From Polyangiaceae bacterium (GTDB lineage: Bacteria > Myxococcota_A > Polyangia > Polyangiales > Polyangiaceae), in assembly GCA_025937895.1 (NCBI GenBank), contig JAICQL010000024.1:1-56154 (forward strand): a DNA stretch of 56,154 nucleotides, given 5' to 3'. Shown here piece after piece: positions 7,789-17,863 of the stretch (position 1 is its first letter; each line of letters begins with the position of its first letter). The translations under genes were made by a program, and so were the position numbers. Under the pieces are notes generated by a model. The model had not been told where the DNA came from, ran no database searches, and worked only from the letters and a program-made list of their open reading frames with translations.

Positions 7789-8451
7789 ATGCGCACGGGA
7801 TTTATTGGGGCTTTGGTGTTGGCGGCGTTGGCTGTGGGCTGTGGCCCGCGCTTGAAGAAGGTGGACTACTCCAACCCGGAGGCGAGAGCGGAGATCCCGC
7901 CCGCCAAGATGACCGTGCAGGTCGACCCGTCCAAGCTGGACGCCAACCAGAAGCTGGCGGCAGACGGCGAGCTGAAGGTCTCTGGCCTGTTCTACAAGGG
8001 CACGGAGCCCGTGGAGGCCACGGTGAACGTCACCTTGCACCCGAAAGACGGCGCCACCCAGCGCAGTTACGTGGTGGACGTGAACAGCGTGCGCGGCGCA
8101 GGCGCCAAGGTCACCATGGCGGATGACGGCACCCTGACCGTGATCGTGCCGGATGAAGACGCCGCGGTGCCCGCCTTCGAGACCAGCAACCCCAACATCC
8201 AGGCGATGGCTGTGGAGCTGCCTGGCGCCAGCGAGCCCAGCACCTGCTATCTGGGCAAAGAAGTGCTGGAGACCAACATCCGCTTCGCGCTCTGCGATCT
8301 GGGCGGCAACGGCAAGCCTGCCTCCTTGCGCTTCATCGACGCTCAGGCAGACGCCGCGCAGGCACAGCCTGCCCCTGAGGCGCCTGCCGCGGGTGCTGCT
8401 CCCGAGGGTGCAGCGCCCGCCGGCGCCGAAGCTCCGGCAGCGGCAAAGTAA
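7789..8451 (+). CDS. Lipoprotein of unknown function
   Basis: About 220 residues starting MRTGFIGALVLAALAVGCGP, a standard lipoprotein signal (lipobox LAVGC). The start is chosen because GGAG lies 8 nt upstream of this ATG and the signal peptide begins there. The middle has beta-rich segments (ELKVSGLFYKGTEPVEATVNVTLHP, YVVDVNSVRGAGAKVTMADDGTLTVIVPD) and two Cys (STCYLG, FALCDLGG) that may form a disulfide. The C-terminus is an Ala/Pro/Gly tail. Family not recognised. Confidence 0.7.
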   Translation: MRTGFIGALVLAALAVGCGPRLKKVDYSNPEARAEIPPAKMTVQVDPSKLDANQKLAADGELKVSGLFYKGTEPVEATVNVTLHPKDGATQRSYVVDVNSVRGAGAKVTMADDGTLTVIVPDEDAAVPAFETSNPNIQAMAVELPGASEPSTCYLGKEVLETNIRFALCDLGGNGKPASLRFIDAQADAAQAQPAPEAPAAGAAPEGAAPAGAEAPAAAK

Positions 8452-8576
8452 AGCGAAGCAAGGCAAGACAAGACAGAAGCAAGGCGGAAGCCCGTATCCG
8501 GGCGCGTCCTCTCAGGCCCGTCCATCACGGACGGGTCTGGCAGCGAGCGCGCCCGGCTCCTGCTCGGCAGCCAGCG

Positions 8577-9539
8577 CTAGGCCGATGGGTTCCACCAGCA
8601 AGGCCCCTTGCCCTGCACGGCCTGCTCGGCACGCGTTCGCAACGCGCCGAGCTCCGCGGGCGATAGCGGGCGATAGCGCGCGGCTGCTTGCAGCGCGGCG
8701 TCTTGCTCGTTGGGAAAGCTCATGCCCAGCAGGGCCACGTCCGGATCCTGGGTCAAGGTGTAGGCCACGCACTCCTCCACCTCGAGCCGCGGCAGCAGCG
8801 CACCAACTGCCTCCACTCCGCCCGAGCTGAGCTTGCCACGCGGGCGCTCCGCCAGCGGCTGGCCATAGCCGCTGCAGTCGCCGAGCAGCTTGCCGGCACC
8901 AAACGTCTTGAAGCACACGCTGCCCACCCCGCGCTCCTTCGCCCGCGGCAAGATCTCGTCGGTATAGCGCGGGTCCACATACGGCCCGACCGGAAACATC
9001 AACACGTCGGCCCCACCACGATCGAGCGCCGCGCGCAGCACCTGCGGATCATGCGAGGAGAGCCCGACGAAGCGGCACAGCCCGTCCTTGCGGCACGCCT
9101 CCAGCTCTTGCCAGGCGCCGCCCGGCAGCACGAGCCGCTCGTAGGCCTCCAGCGACGAGACGGAGTGGAACACGAACAGCTCCACCATGGGCAGCTTCAG
9201 CCGCGCGAGGCTCTCTCCCACTTGTGGCCGCACCGGCCGATCCAGGTGGTCCACCTTGTCGATCAGGAAGATGCCCGCACGCCGCCCCGCCAGCGCCGCG
9301 CCCACGATCTGCTCGCTGTAGCCGTCTTCGTAGTTCGGCGCCGTGTCCACCAGGTTCAGGCCCGCGTCCAGCGCTCGCCGCAAGGTGGCCACACACGTCT
9401 CCAGCGGCAGCTTGCGGTCGGCGAGATCGCCGATGCCGAGCTGCGTGGCGATGAAGCCGGTGCGCCCCAGCTCCCGCCGCGGCGAAAATCTGGGCAGGGC
9501 AGCAGCGAGCGAGCCCTGCTCTTCCGAAGCTCGAGTCAT
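8577..9539 (-). CDS. Aldo/keto reductase
   Basis: A 320-residue (alpha/beta)8-barrel NADPH-dependent oxidoreductase. Opening motif RRELGRTGFIATQLGIG. The catalytic tetrad is visible as D65 and Y70 (LVDTAPNYEDGYSE), K95 (FLIDKVDH) and H125 (LFVFHSVSS). The later VGLSSHDP and LLGMSFPNEQD blocks match the family's substrate and cofactor regions. No signal peptide. It stands alone on the minus strand between a lipoprotein on each side, so the substrate cannot be guessed. The gap 8452-8576 is Lys/Gln-codon-rich low-complexity DNA with no gene. Confidence 0.88.
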   Translation of the reverse strand: MTRASEEQGSLAAALPRFSPRRELGRTGFIATQLGIGDLADRKLPLETCVATLRRALDAGLNLVDTAPNYEDGYSEQIVGAALAGRRAGIFLIDKVDHLDRPVRPQVGESLARLKLPMVELFVFHSVSSLEAYERLVLPGGAWQELEACRKDGLCRFVGLSSHDPQVLRAALDRGGADVLMFPVGPYVDPRYTDEILPRAKERGVGSVCFKTFGAGKLLGDCSGYGQPLAERPRGKLSSGGVEAVGALLPRLEVEECVAYTLTQDPDVALLGMSFPNEQDAALQAAARYRPLSPAELGALRTRAEQAVQGKGPCWWNPSA

Positions 9540-9666
9540 CGCGCCTGGGTAGCATGGCCGGGCGCGCAGGGGCGTGATTTGGCGCCGGCGCTGCCGTGCT
9601 ACGCGCCCGGGCTCAGGCGTTGCCCATGGCCGCGCCGCGGCTCAGCCGCCGCAGCCGCAGCAGCGC

Positions 9667-10407
9667 TCAGCCGAGCAAGCTGCCCGCGAGCAGCAACATC
9701 AGGAGCAAGCCGCCGACCACCAGCACCGGCACGGCTCGCGACCAGTCGGAGACCCTGCCCAGGGTGGCGAGCACGCTGCCATCCGAGGGCGGCGCCGGGC
9801 CGCGATCGTGACGGGCGTCGTGCACGGCCTGCTCGAAGCCGAACGCTGCCTGATAGCCCGCCTCCTGCACCACCTGACCCAGCGCTTGCCGCACCATCGG
9901 CACCGGCCGCCCCTGATCATCCACCAGCGCGGCGCTCATGCCCTGCAGCGCCGAGCGCGCCACGGCAGTGGCCATCGCCTGCAGGCGCTGCTCGTTCTCC
10001 GCCGAGAGCACGCGCTGCAGTGATTGATCCACGGTATCGGCAAAGGTCTGCGCCAGCACCGGCCCGAGCTCGCGCTGCATGCTGCGCGCAAGGCTGCTCG
10101 CGACCCGGCTCGTCAGCGCGTCCGTCAGCTTCCCCAGGCGCTCGGTGCGCTCCTCGTCGGTGAGCCCGTTCAGCACGCCGTCCACGACCGCCGCCGAGAG
10201 CTCGGAGGCTGCCTCACGGATGCGCGGATCTGCCATGATCTCGGCGATGTCCGCCCGCGTCTCGGGCTCTTGCGCCTGCTCCACGCTCTCTTCCACGGCG
10301 GCCGGCGCGGCCTCGCGCGCCGCCTGCTTCACCGCACTGCCGCAGCCCGCGCCAACGCTCAGCAAGAGCAGCATCCAGCTCACGCGCCTGACCAGCCCAA
10401 TCATCAT
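9667..10407 (-). CDS. Lipoprotein with C-terminal membrane anchor, unknown function
   Basis: About 246 residues. The start MMIGLVRRVSWMLLLLSVGAGCGSAVK is a lipoprotein signal; the open frame continues upstream to 10485 but that part is not signal-like. An acidic helical body follows (EPETRADIAEIMADPRIREAASELSAAVVDGVLNGLTDEER, then long amphipathic helices such as SRVASSLARSMQRELGPVLAQ). It ends with one hydrophobic segment (VPVLVVGGLLLMLLLAGSLLG). A protein with both a lipid anchor and a C-terminal membrane helix could bridge membranes or fold back. Family not recognised. Confidence 0.65.
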   Translation of the reverse strand: MMIGLVRRVSWMLLLLSVGAGCGSAVKQAAREAAPAAVEESVEQAQEPETRADIAEIMADPRIREAASELSAAVVDGVLNGLTDEERTERLGKLTDALTSRVASSLARSMQRELGPVLAQTFADTVDQSLQRVLSAENEQRLQAMATAVARSALQGMSAALVDDQGRPVPMVRQALGQVVQEAGYQAAFGFEQAVHDARHDRGPAPPSDGSVLATLGRVSDWSRAVPVLVVGGLLLMLLLAGSLLG

Positions 10408-10577
10408 GCTCCACACCGGAGCAAGCCGGATGCCAGCGCCAGCTGCGCGCGCCGCGCCGGCACGAACGCCGTTCGTCGAGCCCACGCCGACCAGATGGCC
10501 ACGCTTGGGGCCATCTGCCGCGCCGAGCCCGCCCCCACTGATTTCGCCAACCGCTCTTCAGCGCTCGGCTCTGGCGA

Positions 10578-10732
10578 GCTCCGGGTGAGCGAGCTCCGCC
10601 ATCATGCGCTCCGGGTTCGGGCCACTGCCTCCGGTCTGACGAGCTCCGGTTCAGCCTGCTCCGGTCCAGGGTGCTCCGCTCTGCTGAGCTCCGGGCTGCC
10701 GTGCTCCGGTCTGGCAAGCTCCGGTCTGGCAA
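10578..10732. repeat. 15-bp minisatellite across the sdhB stop codon
   Basis: About ten units beginning GCTCCG: GCTCCGGGTGAGCGA, GCTCCGCCATCATGC, GCTCCGGGTTCGGGC, one 20-bp irregular unit, then GCTCCGGTTCAGCCT, GCTCCGGTCCAGGGT, GCTCCGCTCTGCTGA, GCTCCGGGCTGCCGT and two identical GCTCCGGTCTGGCAA. The stop of sdhB (10602-10604, minus strand) lies inside the second unit, so the array is part coding and part intergenic. In sdhB it yields pentapeptides of form x-P-E-x-x. Confidence 0.85.
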
Positions 10733-11483
10733 TCGTGCGCAGCTTCTTCCCGGTCAGCAGCCGCCCTACCGCGAGCAGCGGATCGTAGTAGCGATCCACC
10801 ACCCGCTCCTTGAGCGGAATGATGCCGTTGTCGGTGATGTTGATGTGCTCCGGGCACACCTCGGTGCAGCAGCGCGTGATGTTGCACATGCCCGAGCCGA
10901 AGTGCTGCTTCAGCTCCGGGATACGGTCATCGTCGTCGAGCGGGTTCATCTCCAGCCCCGCCACCCGGATCATGAAGCGAGGGCCCACGAAGCGCTCCTT
11001 GCCCTCGCGATCCCGCAGCACGTGACACACGTCCTGGCACAGAAAGCACTCGATGCACTTGCGAAACTCCTGCGGGCGGTCCGCGTCCTCCTGGTACATG
11101 CGGCGCTGGCCGTCCGGGCCGGGCGCAACGGGCTTGAAGGGCGCGATGCGCTGATTCTGGCGATAGTTCCAGGACACGTCCGTGACCAGGTCGCGGATCA
11201 CGGGGAACGTCTTCAGCGGCTGCACCGTGACCGGCTGCTCCGGTGGCAAGCTGTTCATGCGCGTCATGCACGCCAGCTTGGGCTTGCCGTTGATCTCCAT
11301 GCTGCACGAGCCGCACTTGCCCGCCTTGCAGTTCCAGCGCACGGCCAGATCCGGTGCCTGCGTCGCCTGCAGCTGGTGCAGCACGTCGAGCACCACCATG
11401 CCCTCGCTCACCGCCGCTTCGTAGCTCCTGAGCTCGCCACCCTCTCGATCGCCGCGCCAGACCTTGAATGTTCGCATCGCCAT
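10602..11483 (-). CDS. sdhB: Succinate dehydrogenase / fumarate reductase iron-sulfur subunit
   Basis: A 293-residue electron-transfer subunit linking the flavoprotein to the quinone site. [2Fe-2S] ligands are C52, C57, C60 and C72 (NCKAGKCGSC, LACM). The first [4Fe-4S] cluster is C143-C146-C149 with C153 following (CIECFLCQDVC). A second Cys set lies at GMCNITRCCTEVCPEH. The family's domain ends near LLTGKKL. Beyond it a roughly 40-residue tail of x-P-E-x-x pentapeptides is encoded by the 15-bp array described separately, which is unusual for SdhB. An AGGAG motif precedes the ATG; sdhA ends 31 bp upstream, so the two form an operon. Confidence 0.9.
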   Translation of the reverse strand: MAMRTFKVWRGDREGGELRSYEAAVSEGMVVLDVLHQLQATQAPDLAVRWNCKAGKCGSCSMEINGKPKLACMTRMNSLPPEQPVTVQPLKTFPVIRDLVTDVSWNYRQNQRIAPFKPVAPGPDGQRRMYQEDADRPQEFRKCIECFLCQDVCHVLRDREGKERFVGPRFMIRVAGLEMNPLDDDDRIPELKQHFGSGMCNITRCCTEVCPEHINITDNGIIPLKERVVDRYYDPLLAVGRLLTGKKLRTIARPELARPEHGSPELSRAEHPGPEQAEPELVRPEAVARTRSA

Positions 11484-11514
11484 CGGTGCTGCTCCTGCTT
11501 CGGGTTACGCGGTC

Positions 11515-13371
11515 TCAGTCCTCCGGAGCGTCCGCCGCCACTTTCCCGGCTTCCAGCTCGTCGACGTTCGCCTCGGCGATCTGCCTCAGGTAGTCCGGCG
11601 GCGGCTTGCGCTCCACCTTCTCCACCTGCGGCTGCCCGTCGGGCCCCCTGGAGATCACGATGTTGTACTTCAGCCACTCGGGCCGCTCGTTTTCGAAATC
11701 CACACGCGTGTGGGCGCCGCGGCTCTCCTCCCGCAGGTGCGCCGCCAGGGCCACCGCCTCCGAGCAGATCACCAGCGACTCCAGGGAGAGCGCCTCGTGC
11801 CAGCCCGGGTTGTACTGGCTGGCGCCCTCCGCCTTCACGTTCTTGACCCGCTGCTTCAGCGCCTGCAGCTCCTCCAGCCCGCGCGAAAGCTCCTGCCTCT
11901 CGCGCACGATGCCCACGTGTTGCCCCATGAGGCGGGTCAGCTCCTCGTGCACCAGATACGGGTTTTCGCCCGCGTCGCGGTTCAACGGCGCGGTGGCGCG
12001 GCGGAAGGCGGCCTTGATCTGCTCGTCGTCGGCGCGTGGCGTGGCGCTCAGGCCGTCCAGATACTTCCTGGCGCCAGCGCCCGCGAGCTTGCCGAACACG
12101 ATCAGGTCGGACAGCGAGTTGCCGCCCAGGCGATTGGCGCCGTGCATGCCGGCACCCGCCTCCCCGCAGGCGAACAGCCCTGGCACGCGCGTCATCTGGC
12201 TCTCCGCGTCCACCCGGATGCCGCCCATGCAGTAGTGCAAGGTGGGGCCCACCTGCATCGGCTCACGCGTGATGTTCACCTCTGCCAGCTCCTTGAACTG
12301 GTGATACATCGAGGGCAGCTTGCGCCGGATGAACTCGGCCGTCCGCTGCGAGGCGATGTCCAGGAACACGCCCCCGTTGGGCGAGCCCCGACCCGCATCC
12401 ACCTCGGCCTTGATCGCGCGCGCCACCACGTCGCGGGTCAAGAGCTCCGGCGGGCGGCGCGCGCCGGGCTTGCCCTCCAGCCACTCCGCCGCCTCGCGCT
12501 CGCTGTCCGCCGTCTCGGCCGCGAACTTCTCCGGGATGTAGTGGAACATGAAGCGCTCGCCCTTGCCGTTGCGCAAGATGCCGCCTTCACCGCGCACCCC
12601 CTCCGTGACCAGGGTGCCGCGCACCGAGGGCGGCCAGACCATACCGGTCGGGTGAAACTGGGTGAACTCCAGGTCCATCAGCTCCGCGCCCGCCTCGTAT
12701 GCCATCGCGTAGCCGTCGCCCGTGTATTCCCAGCTGTTGCTCGTCACCTTCCAGGCCTTGCCCGCGCCGCCCGTGGCCAGGATCACCGCTGGCGCGCGGA
12801 ACAGCACGAAGCGGCCGGTGTCGCGCCAGTACGCGGCCACCCCGGCGATGCGCTCACCGTCTTTCAGCAGCGAGAGCGCCGTGCACTCCATGTGAAAGTG
12901 AATGCCCTGGTGCACGCCATGATCTTGCAACGTGCGGATCAGCTCCAGCCCGGTGCGATCGCCCGTGTGGGCCAGCCGCGGGTGACGGTGACCGCCGAAG
13001 TTGCGCTGGTTGATCAGGCCGTCTTTGGTGCGGTCGAACACCGCGCCCCACTCCTCCAGCTCGCGCACCCGCGCCGGTGCCTGCTTGGCGTGCAGCTCCG
13101 CCATGCGCCAGACGTTGAGGAATTTGCCCCCGCGCATGGTGTCTCGAAAGTGCACCTTCCAGCTGTCCTTTGCGCTGACGTTGCCGAGCGCGGCGGCCAT
13201 ACCACCCTCCGCCATCACCGTGTGCGCCTTGCCCAGCAAGCTCTTGGACAGCACGCCCGTGTTCAGGCCGAGCGCGCTGCACTCGATCGCTGCCCGGAGC
13301 CCCGCCCCACCAGCGCCCACCACGAGCACCTGATGCTCGAAGGTCTGAATCTCTGAGACATCCATCCCCAT
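11515..13371 (-). CDS. sdhA: Succinate dehydrogenase / fumarate reductase flavoprotein subunit
   Basis: A 618-residue FAD protein that oxidises succinate to fumarate (or the reverse). The FAD Rossmann motif is VLVVGAGGAGLRAAIE. H50 in GKAHTVMAEGG is the expected covalent FAD attachment residue. Active-site blocks TQFHPTGM, LVTEGVRGEGG, HYCMGGIRVD and GEAGAGMHGANRLGGNSLSD are all present. The C-terminus has ENERPEWLKYNIVISR. No cytochrome b or other membrane-anchor gene is upstream; the next gene is the divergent PilT-like ATPase. The 250-bp divergent gap (13372-13622) holds the promoters of both; no element could be fixed by eye. Confidence 0.92.
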   Translation of the reverse strand: MGMDVSEIQTFEHQVLVVGAGGAGLRAAIECSALGLNTGVLSKSLLGKAHTVMAEGGMAAALGNVSAKDSWKVHFRDTMRGGKFLNVWRMAELHAKQAPARVRELEEWGAVFDRTKDGLINQRNFGGHRHPRLAHTGDRTGLELIRTLQDHGVHQGIHFHMECTALSLLKDGERIAGVAAYWRDTGRFVLFRAPAVILATGGAGKAWKVTSNSWEYTGDGYAMAYEAGAELMDLEFTQFHPTGMVWPPSVRGTLVTEGVRGEGGILRNGKGERFMFHYIPEKFAAETADSEREAAEWLEGKPGARRPPELLTRDVVARAIKAEVDAGRGSPNGGVFLDIASQRTAEFIRRKLPSMYHQFKELAEVNITREPMQVGPTLHYCMGGIRVDAESQMTRVPGLFACGEAGAGMHGANRLGGNSLSDLIVFGKLAGAGARKYLDGLSATPRADDEQIKAAFRRATAPLNRDAGENPYLVHEELTRLMGQHVGIVRERQELSRGLEELQALKQRVKNVKAEGASQYNPGWHEALSLESLVICSEAVALAAHLREESRGAHTRVDFENERPEWLKYNIVISRGPDGQPQVEKVERKPPPDYLRQIAEANVDELEAGKVAADAPED

Positions 13372-13622
13372 CCGCCTGTCCCCTCACAGAGCGGGCCCCG
13401 TCGCCCCCGAAGGCCCGATACTAGTGCCGCACGGCGCTGCCTTGCTAACGTTTTCGGAGCCGTGAGCCCCTGCCGGCGCGCCGCGCCCACACCTGGCTCC
13501 GGGCTGCGCTCTCGGCACCTCCAGGCCGCGCTAAACCTCACCGCCCATCTGGTCGTCCCGTCTCTTGGGCAAGGGACCGGCAACCGGAGAGGCGCTCCGG
13601 CGGGGCCCCTCGCTCTCGAGGT

Positions 13623-15218
13623 GTGGTCATCGCTCAGCTGGACAAGTTCATTCAGAGTCTCTTCACCCGCGAGGCCTCACTGCTGTCGCTGGCCGCGGGC
13701 AAGCCGCCGAGCCTGACGATCGATGGCCGCGCCACACAGCTGATGGATCAGCGCCCCACGGCCGTGCAGGTGCGCCGACTGGTGGCCGAGATCACGCCCA
13801 GCGATCAGCAGACGGAGCTGAAGGGCACGGGACAGGCTCACTTCGTCTACAACTCACCGGGCGATCGCAGGGTCGAGGTGCTGGTCCACGACTGGGGCGG
13901 CGAGACCGTGGTCGAGATCCAGCCTGCTGGCAGCGGCCCCCCTGCGCCGCCACCCAGCATGGAGCTGGAGCTGAACGCGATCGCTCCGCCCAAGCTGGCC
14001 CGTGGCCAGGTGCCCGCGCGCCCCGCGCCCGCGGCTGTACCACCGAGCCCACCTGCCGCAGTGCCCGCCCTGGGCATGGCACCCACCCACACTCCCGTCG
14101 CCGCACCCGCGCGCTCGCCCACGCTCGGGCCACAGAGCAGCCGCGGTGGCAACGCCATCGATCGCCTGTTCCACCGGCTGGTGGCCGAGAAGGCCTCCGA
14201 CCTGCACCTCAGCTCCAACGAGACGCCGATGATCCGCAAGGACGGCGACATGGTGCGGCTGAGCGGTGAAGCCCCGCTCGACACCCAGCAACTGTTCGCG
14301 CTGCTGGAGCCGATCATCCCCGCTACCAACCGCGCGCAGTTCGAGCAGGAGAGCGACACCGACTTTGCCTACGCGATCGAGGGCCTGGCCCGCTTCCGCG
14401 CCAACCTGTTCCGCGATCGCCACGGCGTGGGCGCGGTGTTCCGCACCATCCCGGCCAAGATCATCCCCGCAGAGGCGCTGGGGCTGTCCAGCGCCATCAC
14501 CGATCTGTGCAACCTGCACAAGGGGCTGGTGCTGGTAACGGGGCCCACCGGCAGCGGCAAGTCGACGACCCTGTGCGCCATGATCGATCTGATCAACCGC
14601 ACGCGCAGCGGCCACATCATCACCATCGAGGACCCGATCGAGTTCGTGCACGAGAACAAGCAGTCCTTGATCAACCAGCGCGAGATCGGCCCGCACACGC
14701 GCTCCTTCAAGCGCGCGCTGCGCGCGGCGCTGCGCGAGGACCCGGACGTGGTGCTGGTGGGCGAGATGCGCGACCTGGAGACCATCTCGATCGCCATCGA
14801 GACGGCGGAGACGGGTCACCTGGTGTTCGGCACCCTGCACACCACCACCGCCTACTCCACGGTGGACCGCATCATCGATCAGTACCCGCCGGATCAGCAG
14901 GAGCAGATCCGCGTGATGCTGAGCGAGTCGCTCAAGGGCGTGGTCAGCCAGACCCTGTGCAAGAAGGTCGGCGGGGGCCGGGTAGCGGCGCTGGAGGTGC
15001 TCTTGGTCAACTCTGCCGTGGCCAACCTGATCCGCGAGGGTAAGACCTTCCAGATCCCGTCCATCATGCAGACGGCCAAGAACGTGGGCATGAGGCTCCT
15101 GAACGAGGCGCTGTGCGAGCTGGTAGCCAACAAGCTCGTGCTGCCGGAAGAGGCCATCGCCAAGGCCGTGGACAAGGCTGGGCTGGCGACGGCGTTGAAG
15201 AGCCGAGGGCTCGGCTGA
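13623..15218 (+). CDS. PilT-type twitching ATPase with extra N-terminal domain
   Basis: A 531-residue hexameric ATPase of the type IV pilus retraction family. Residues about 1-110 form an N-terminal domain (LDKFIQSLFTREASLLSLAAGKPPSLTIDG) that resembles the PilT N-domain. A Pro/Ala-rich linker follows (about 110-175). Then comes a full PilT: a second N-domain (IDRLFHRLVAEKASDLHLSSNETPMIRKDG), Walker A GPTGSGKST at 307-315, the Asp box IEDPIE, Walker B LREDPDVVLVGEMRD and the His box GHLVFGTLHTTTA. The total is about 180 residues longer than ordinary PilT because of the duplicated N-domain and linker. The GTG start is preceded by a weak GAGG. Confidence 0.85.
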   Translation: MVIAQLDKFIQSLFTREASLLSLAAGKPPSLTIDGRATQLMDQRPTAVQVRRLVAEITPSDQQTELKGTGQAHFVYNSPGDRRVEVLVHDWGGETVVEIQPAGSGPPAPPPSMELELNAIAPPKLARGQVPARPAPAAVPPSPPAAVPALGMAPTHTPVAAPARSPTLGPQSSRGGNAIDRLFHRLVAEKASDLHLSSNETPMIRKDGDMVRLSGEAPLDTQQLFALLEPIIPATNRAQFEQESDTDFAYAIEGLARFRANLFRDRHGVGAVFRTIPAKIIPAEALGLSSAITDLCNLHKGLVLVTGPTGSGKSTTLCAMIDLINRTRSGHIITIEDPIEFVHENKQSLINQREIGPHTRSFKRALRAALREDPDVVLVGEMRDLETISIAIETAETGHLVFGTLHTTTAYSTVDRIIDQYPPDQQEQIRVMLSESLKGVVSQTLCKKVGGGRVAALEVLLVNSAVANLIREGKTFQIPSIMQTAKNVGMRLLNEALCELVANKLVLPEEAIAKAVDKAGLATALKSRGLG

Positions 15219-15229
15219 AGCGAAAGGAA

Positions 15230-16240
15230 ATGCGAGTGAAGCGGTCTGCGCAACGACGAGGGGGGCTCGGAGTCTCGGAGTGGTGCGCGCGCGCGGCGCG
15301 GAAGGGGTGGCGGCCCGGGGTCTGGCTGCTGGCGGCGCTGGGCGCCTGCGCCGCGGTGCTGGCGCCGGGCAGCGCTCGGGCGGCCAGCTGCGTGCAGATC
15401 GACGAGCAGCGCGACGGGCTGAGCGCGGAGGAGCGCAGCTCGGTGCTCACCCTGTTCGAGGCTGCGCTGAGCGAGGAGCGGCAAGAGGTGGTGCGCGAGG
15501 GCTGCACCGACACCTGGACGCTCTATCACGTGCGGCTGGGCGAGAGCCTGACGGTGGTGGTGCAGAGCTCGCGCGGCATGCGCCGCGAGCGGGTGAACGA
15601 GATCGAAGACCTGCCGCCGCTGTACAGCCAGCTGGTGCGCTCCTTGCTGAGCGGCTCGGAGCTGACCACTGACGGCGGCGCCGTCAACCGCAAGAACGTC
15701 ACCGAGAGCCAGACCGAGCCGCAGCGCGTGCACGCCGAGGCCATGTGGTACGCAAAGCTGGGCTACGGCACGACCACTGCCGACGGCTTCCACTCCGGGC
15801 CACAGTTTGGCTTCGGCCGCCGCTGGGAGCTGGACACGGTCGGCATCGATCTCGCGTTCCTCAATTTCCTGACCTATCAGGACTCGGACGAGTTCTCGGG
15901 CATGAGCGTGGGCTGGATCGAGCTCGGCGCCGACTACTTCTTTGATGCCTTCGGCAACAGCAGCCCCTACGTGGGCGCGGGCCTCAGCCTGGGTAGCCAC
16001 ACCATCCCCAGTGGCGACGGTGAGTTCGAGGGCAGCGGGCTGCAGGGCAAGGCCATGGTGGGCTACGAGTTCTTCCGCGCCAGCACCATTCGCTTGCTGG
16101 CGCAGTTCGACGCGGTGCTGCCCATGTATCGCCTGGCACGCAAGACCAGCGACGGCCTGGGTAACACCGTCACCGCCCACACCTATTCCCCGAATTTCAT
16201 GTTCTCGCTGGGCCTCGGCTGGGGCTCGAGCTCGAAGTAG
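15230..16240 (+). CDS. Outer-membrane beta-barrel-like protein, unknown function
   Basis: About 336 residues. Start ATG at 15230, 11 bp after the pilT-like stop and with an AAAGGA ribosome site; the open frame runs further upstream but inside pilT. A long basic signal peptide ends ARA-ASC. Residues about 40-150 look like a small periplasmic domain (SVLTLFEAALSEERQEVVREGCTDTWTLYHV). The rest is glycine/aromatic alternating strands (MWYAKLGYGTTTADGF, VGIDLAFLNFLTY, SPYVGAGLSLGSH, FMFSLGLGWGSSSK) typical of barrels. Coupled to the PilT-like gene, so a motility or envelope role is possible. Confidence 0.7.
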   Translation: MRVKRSAQRRGGLGVSEWCARAARKGWRPGVWLLAALGACAAVLAPGSARAASCVQIDEQRDGLSAEERSSVLTLFEAALSEERQEVVREGCTDTWTLYHVRLGESLTVVVQSSRGMRRERVNEIEDLPPLYSQLVRSLLSGSELTTDGGAVNRKNVTESQTEPQRVHAEAMWYAKLGYGTTTADGFHSGPQFGFGRRWELDTVGIDLAFLNFLTYQDSDEFSGMSVGWIELGADYFFDAFGNSSPYVGAGLSLGSHTIPSGDGEFEGSGLQGKAMVGYEFFRASTIRLLAQFDAVLPMYRLARKTSDGLGNTVTAHTYSPNFMFSLGLGWGSSSK

Positions 16241-16341
16241 CAGGTCCGAGCCGCAGCCGAGCCGCAGCCGCGCGCGTTGCATGGCGCGGCAGGCGCGAGC
16301 GTGCGCGTTGACAGCTCACGCTCAGTGCTTACCCGAGGGCG

Positions 16342-17832
<1,491 letters not shown>

Positions 17833-17863
17833 GCGCGGCGCACCGCCGCAGGAGCGGCACCGC

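Noticed and set aside
10578..10732. Possible CRISPR array
   Set aside because: Units are contiguous 15-mers with no spacers, and part of the array is coding. It is a minisatellite.
11464..13356. Long plus-strand open frame opposite sdhA (630 codons)
   Set aside because: It is the antisense shadow of a fully conserved flavoprotein; its product is His/Gln/Leu-rich without any domain. Same reasoning for the long frames opposite the receptor (2339-3691), the AgmX-type gene (44548-46551), ilvB (37543-39399) and the transglycosylase (53492-55540).
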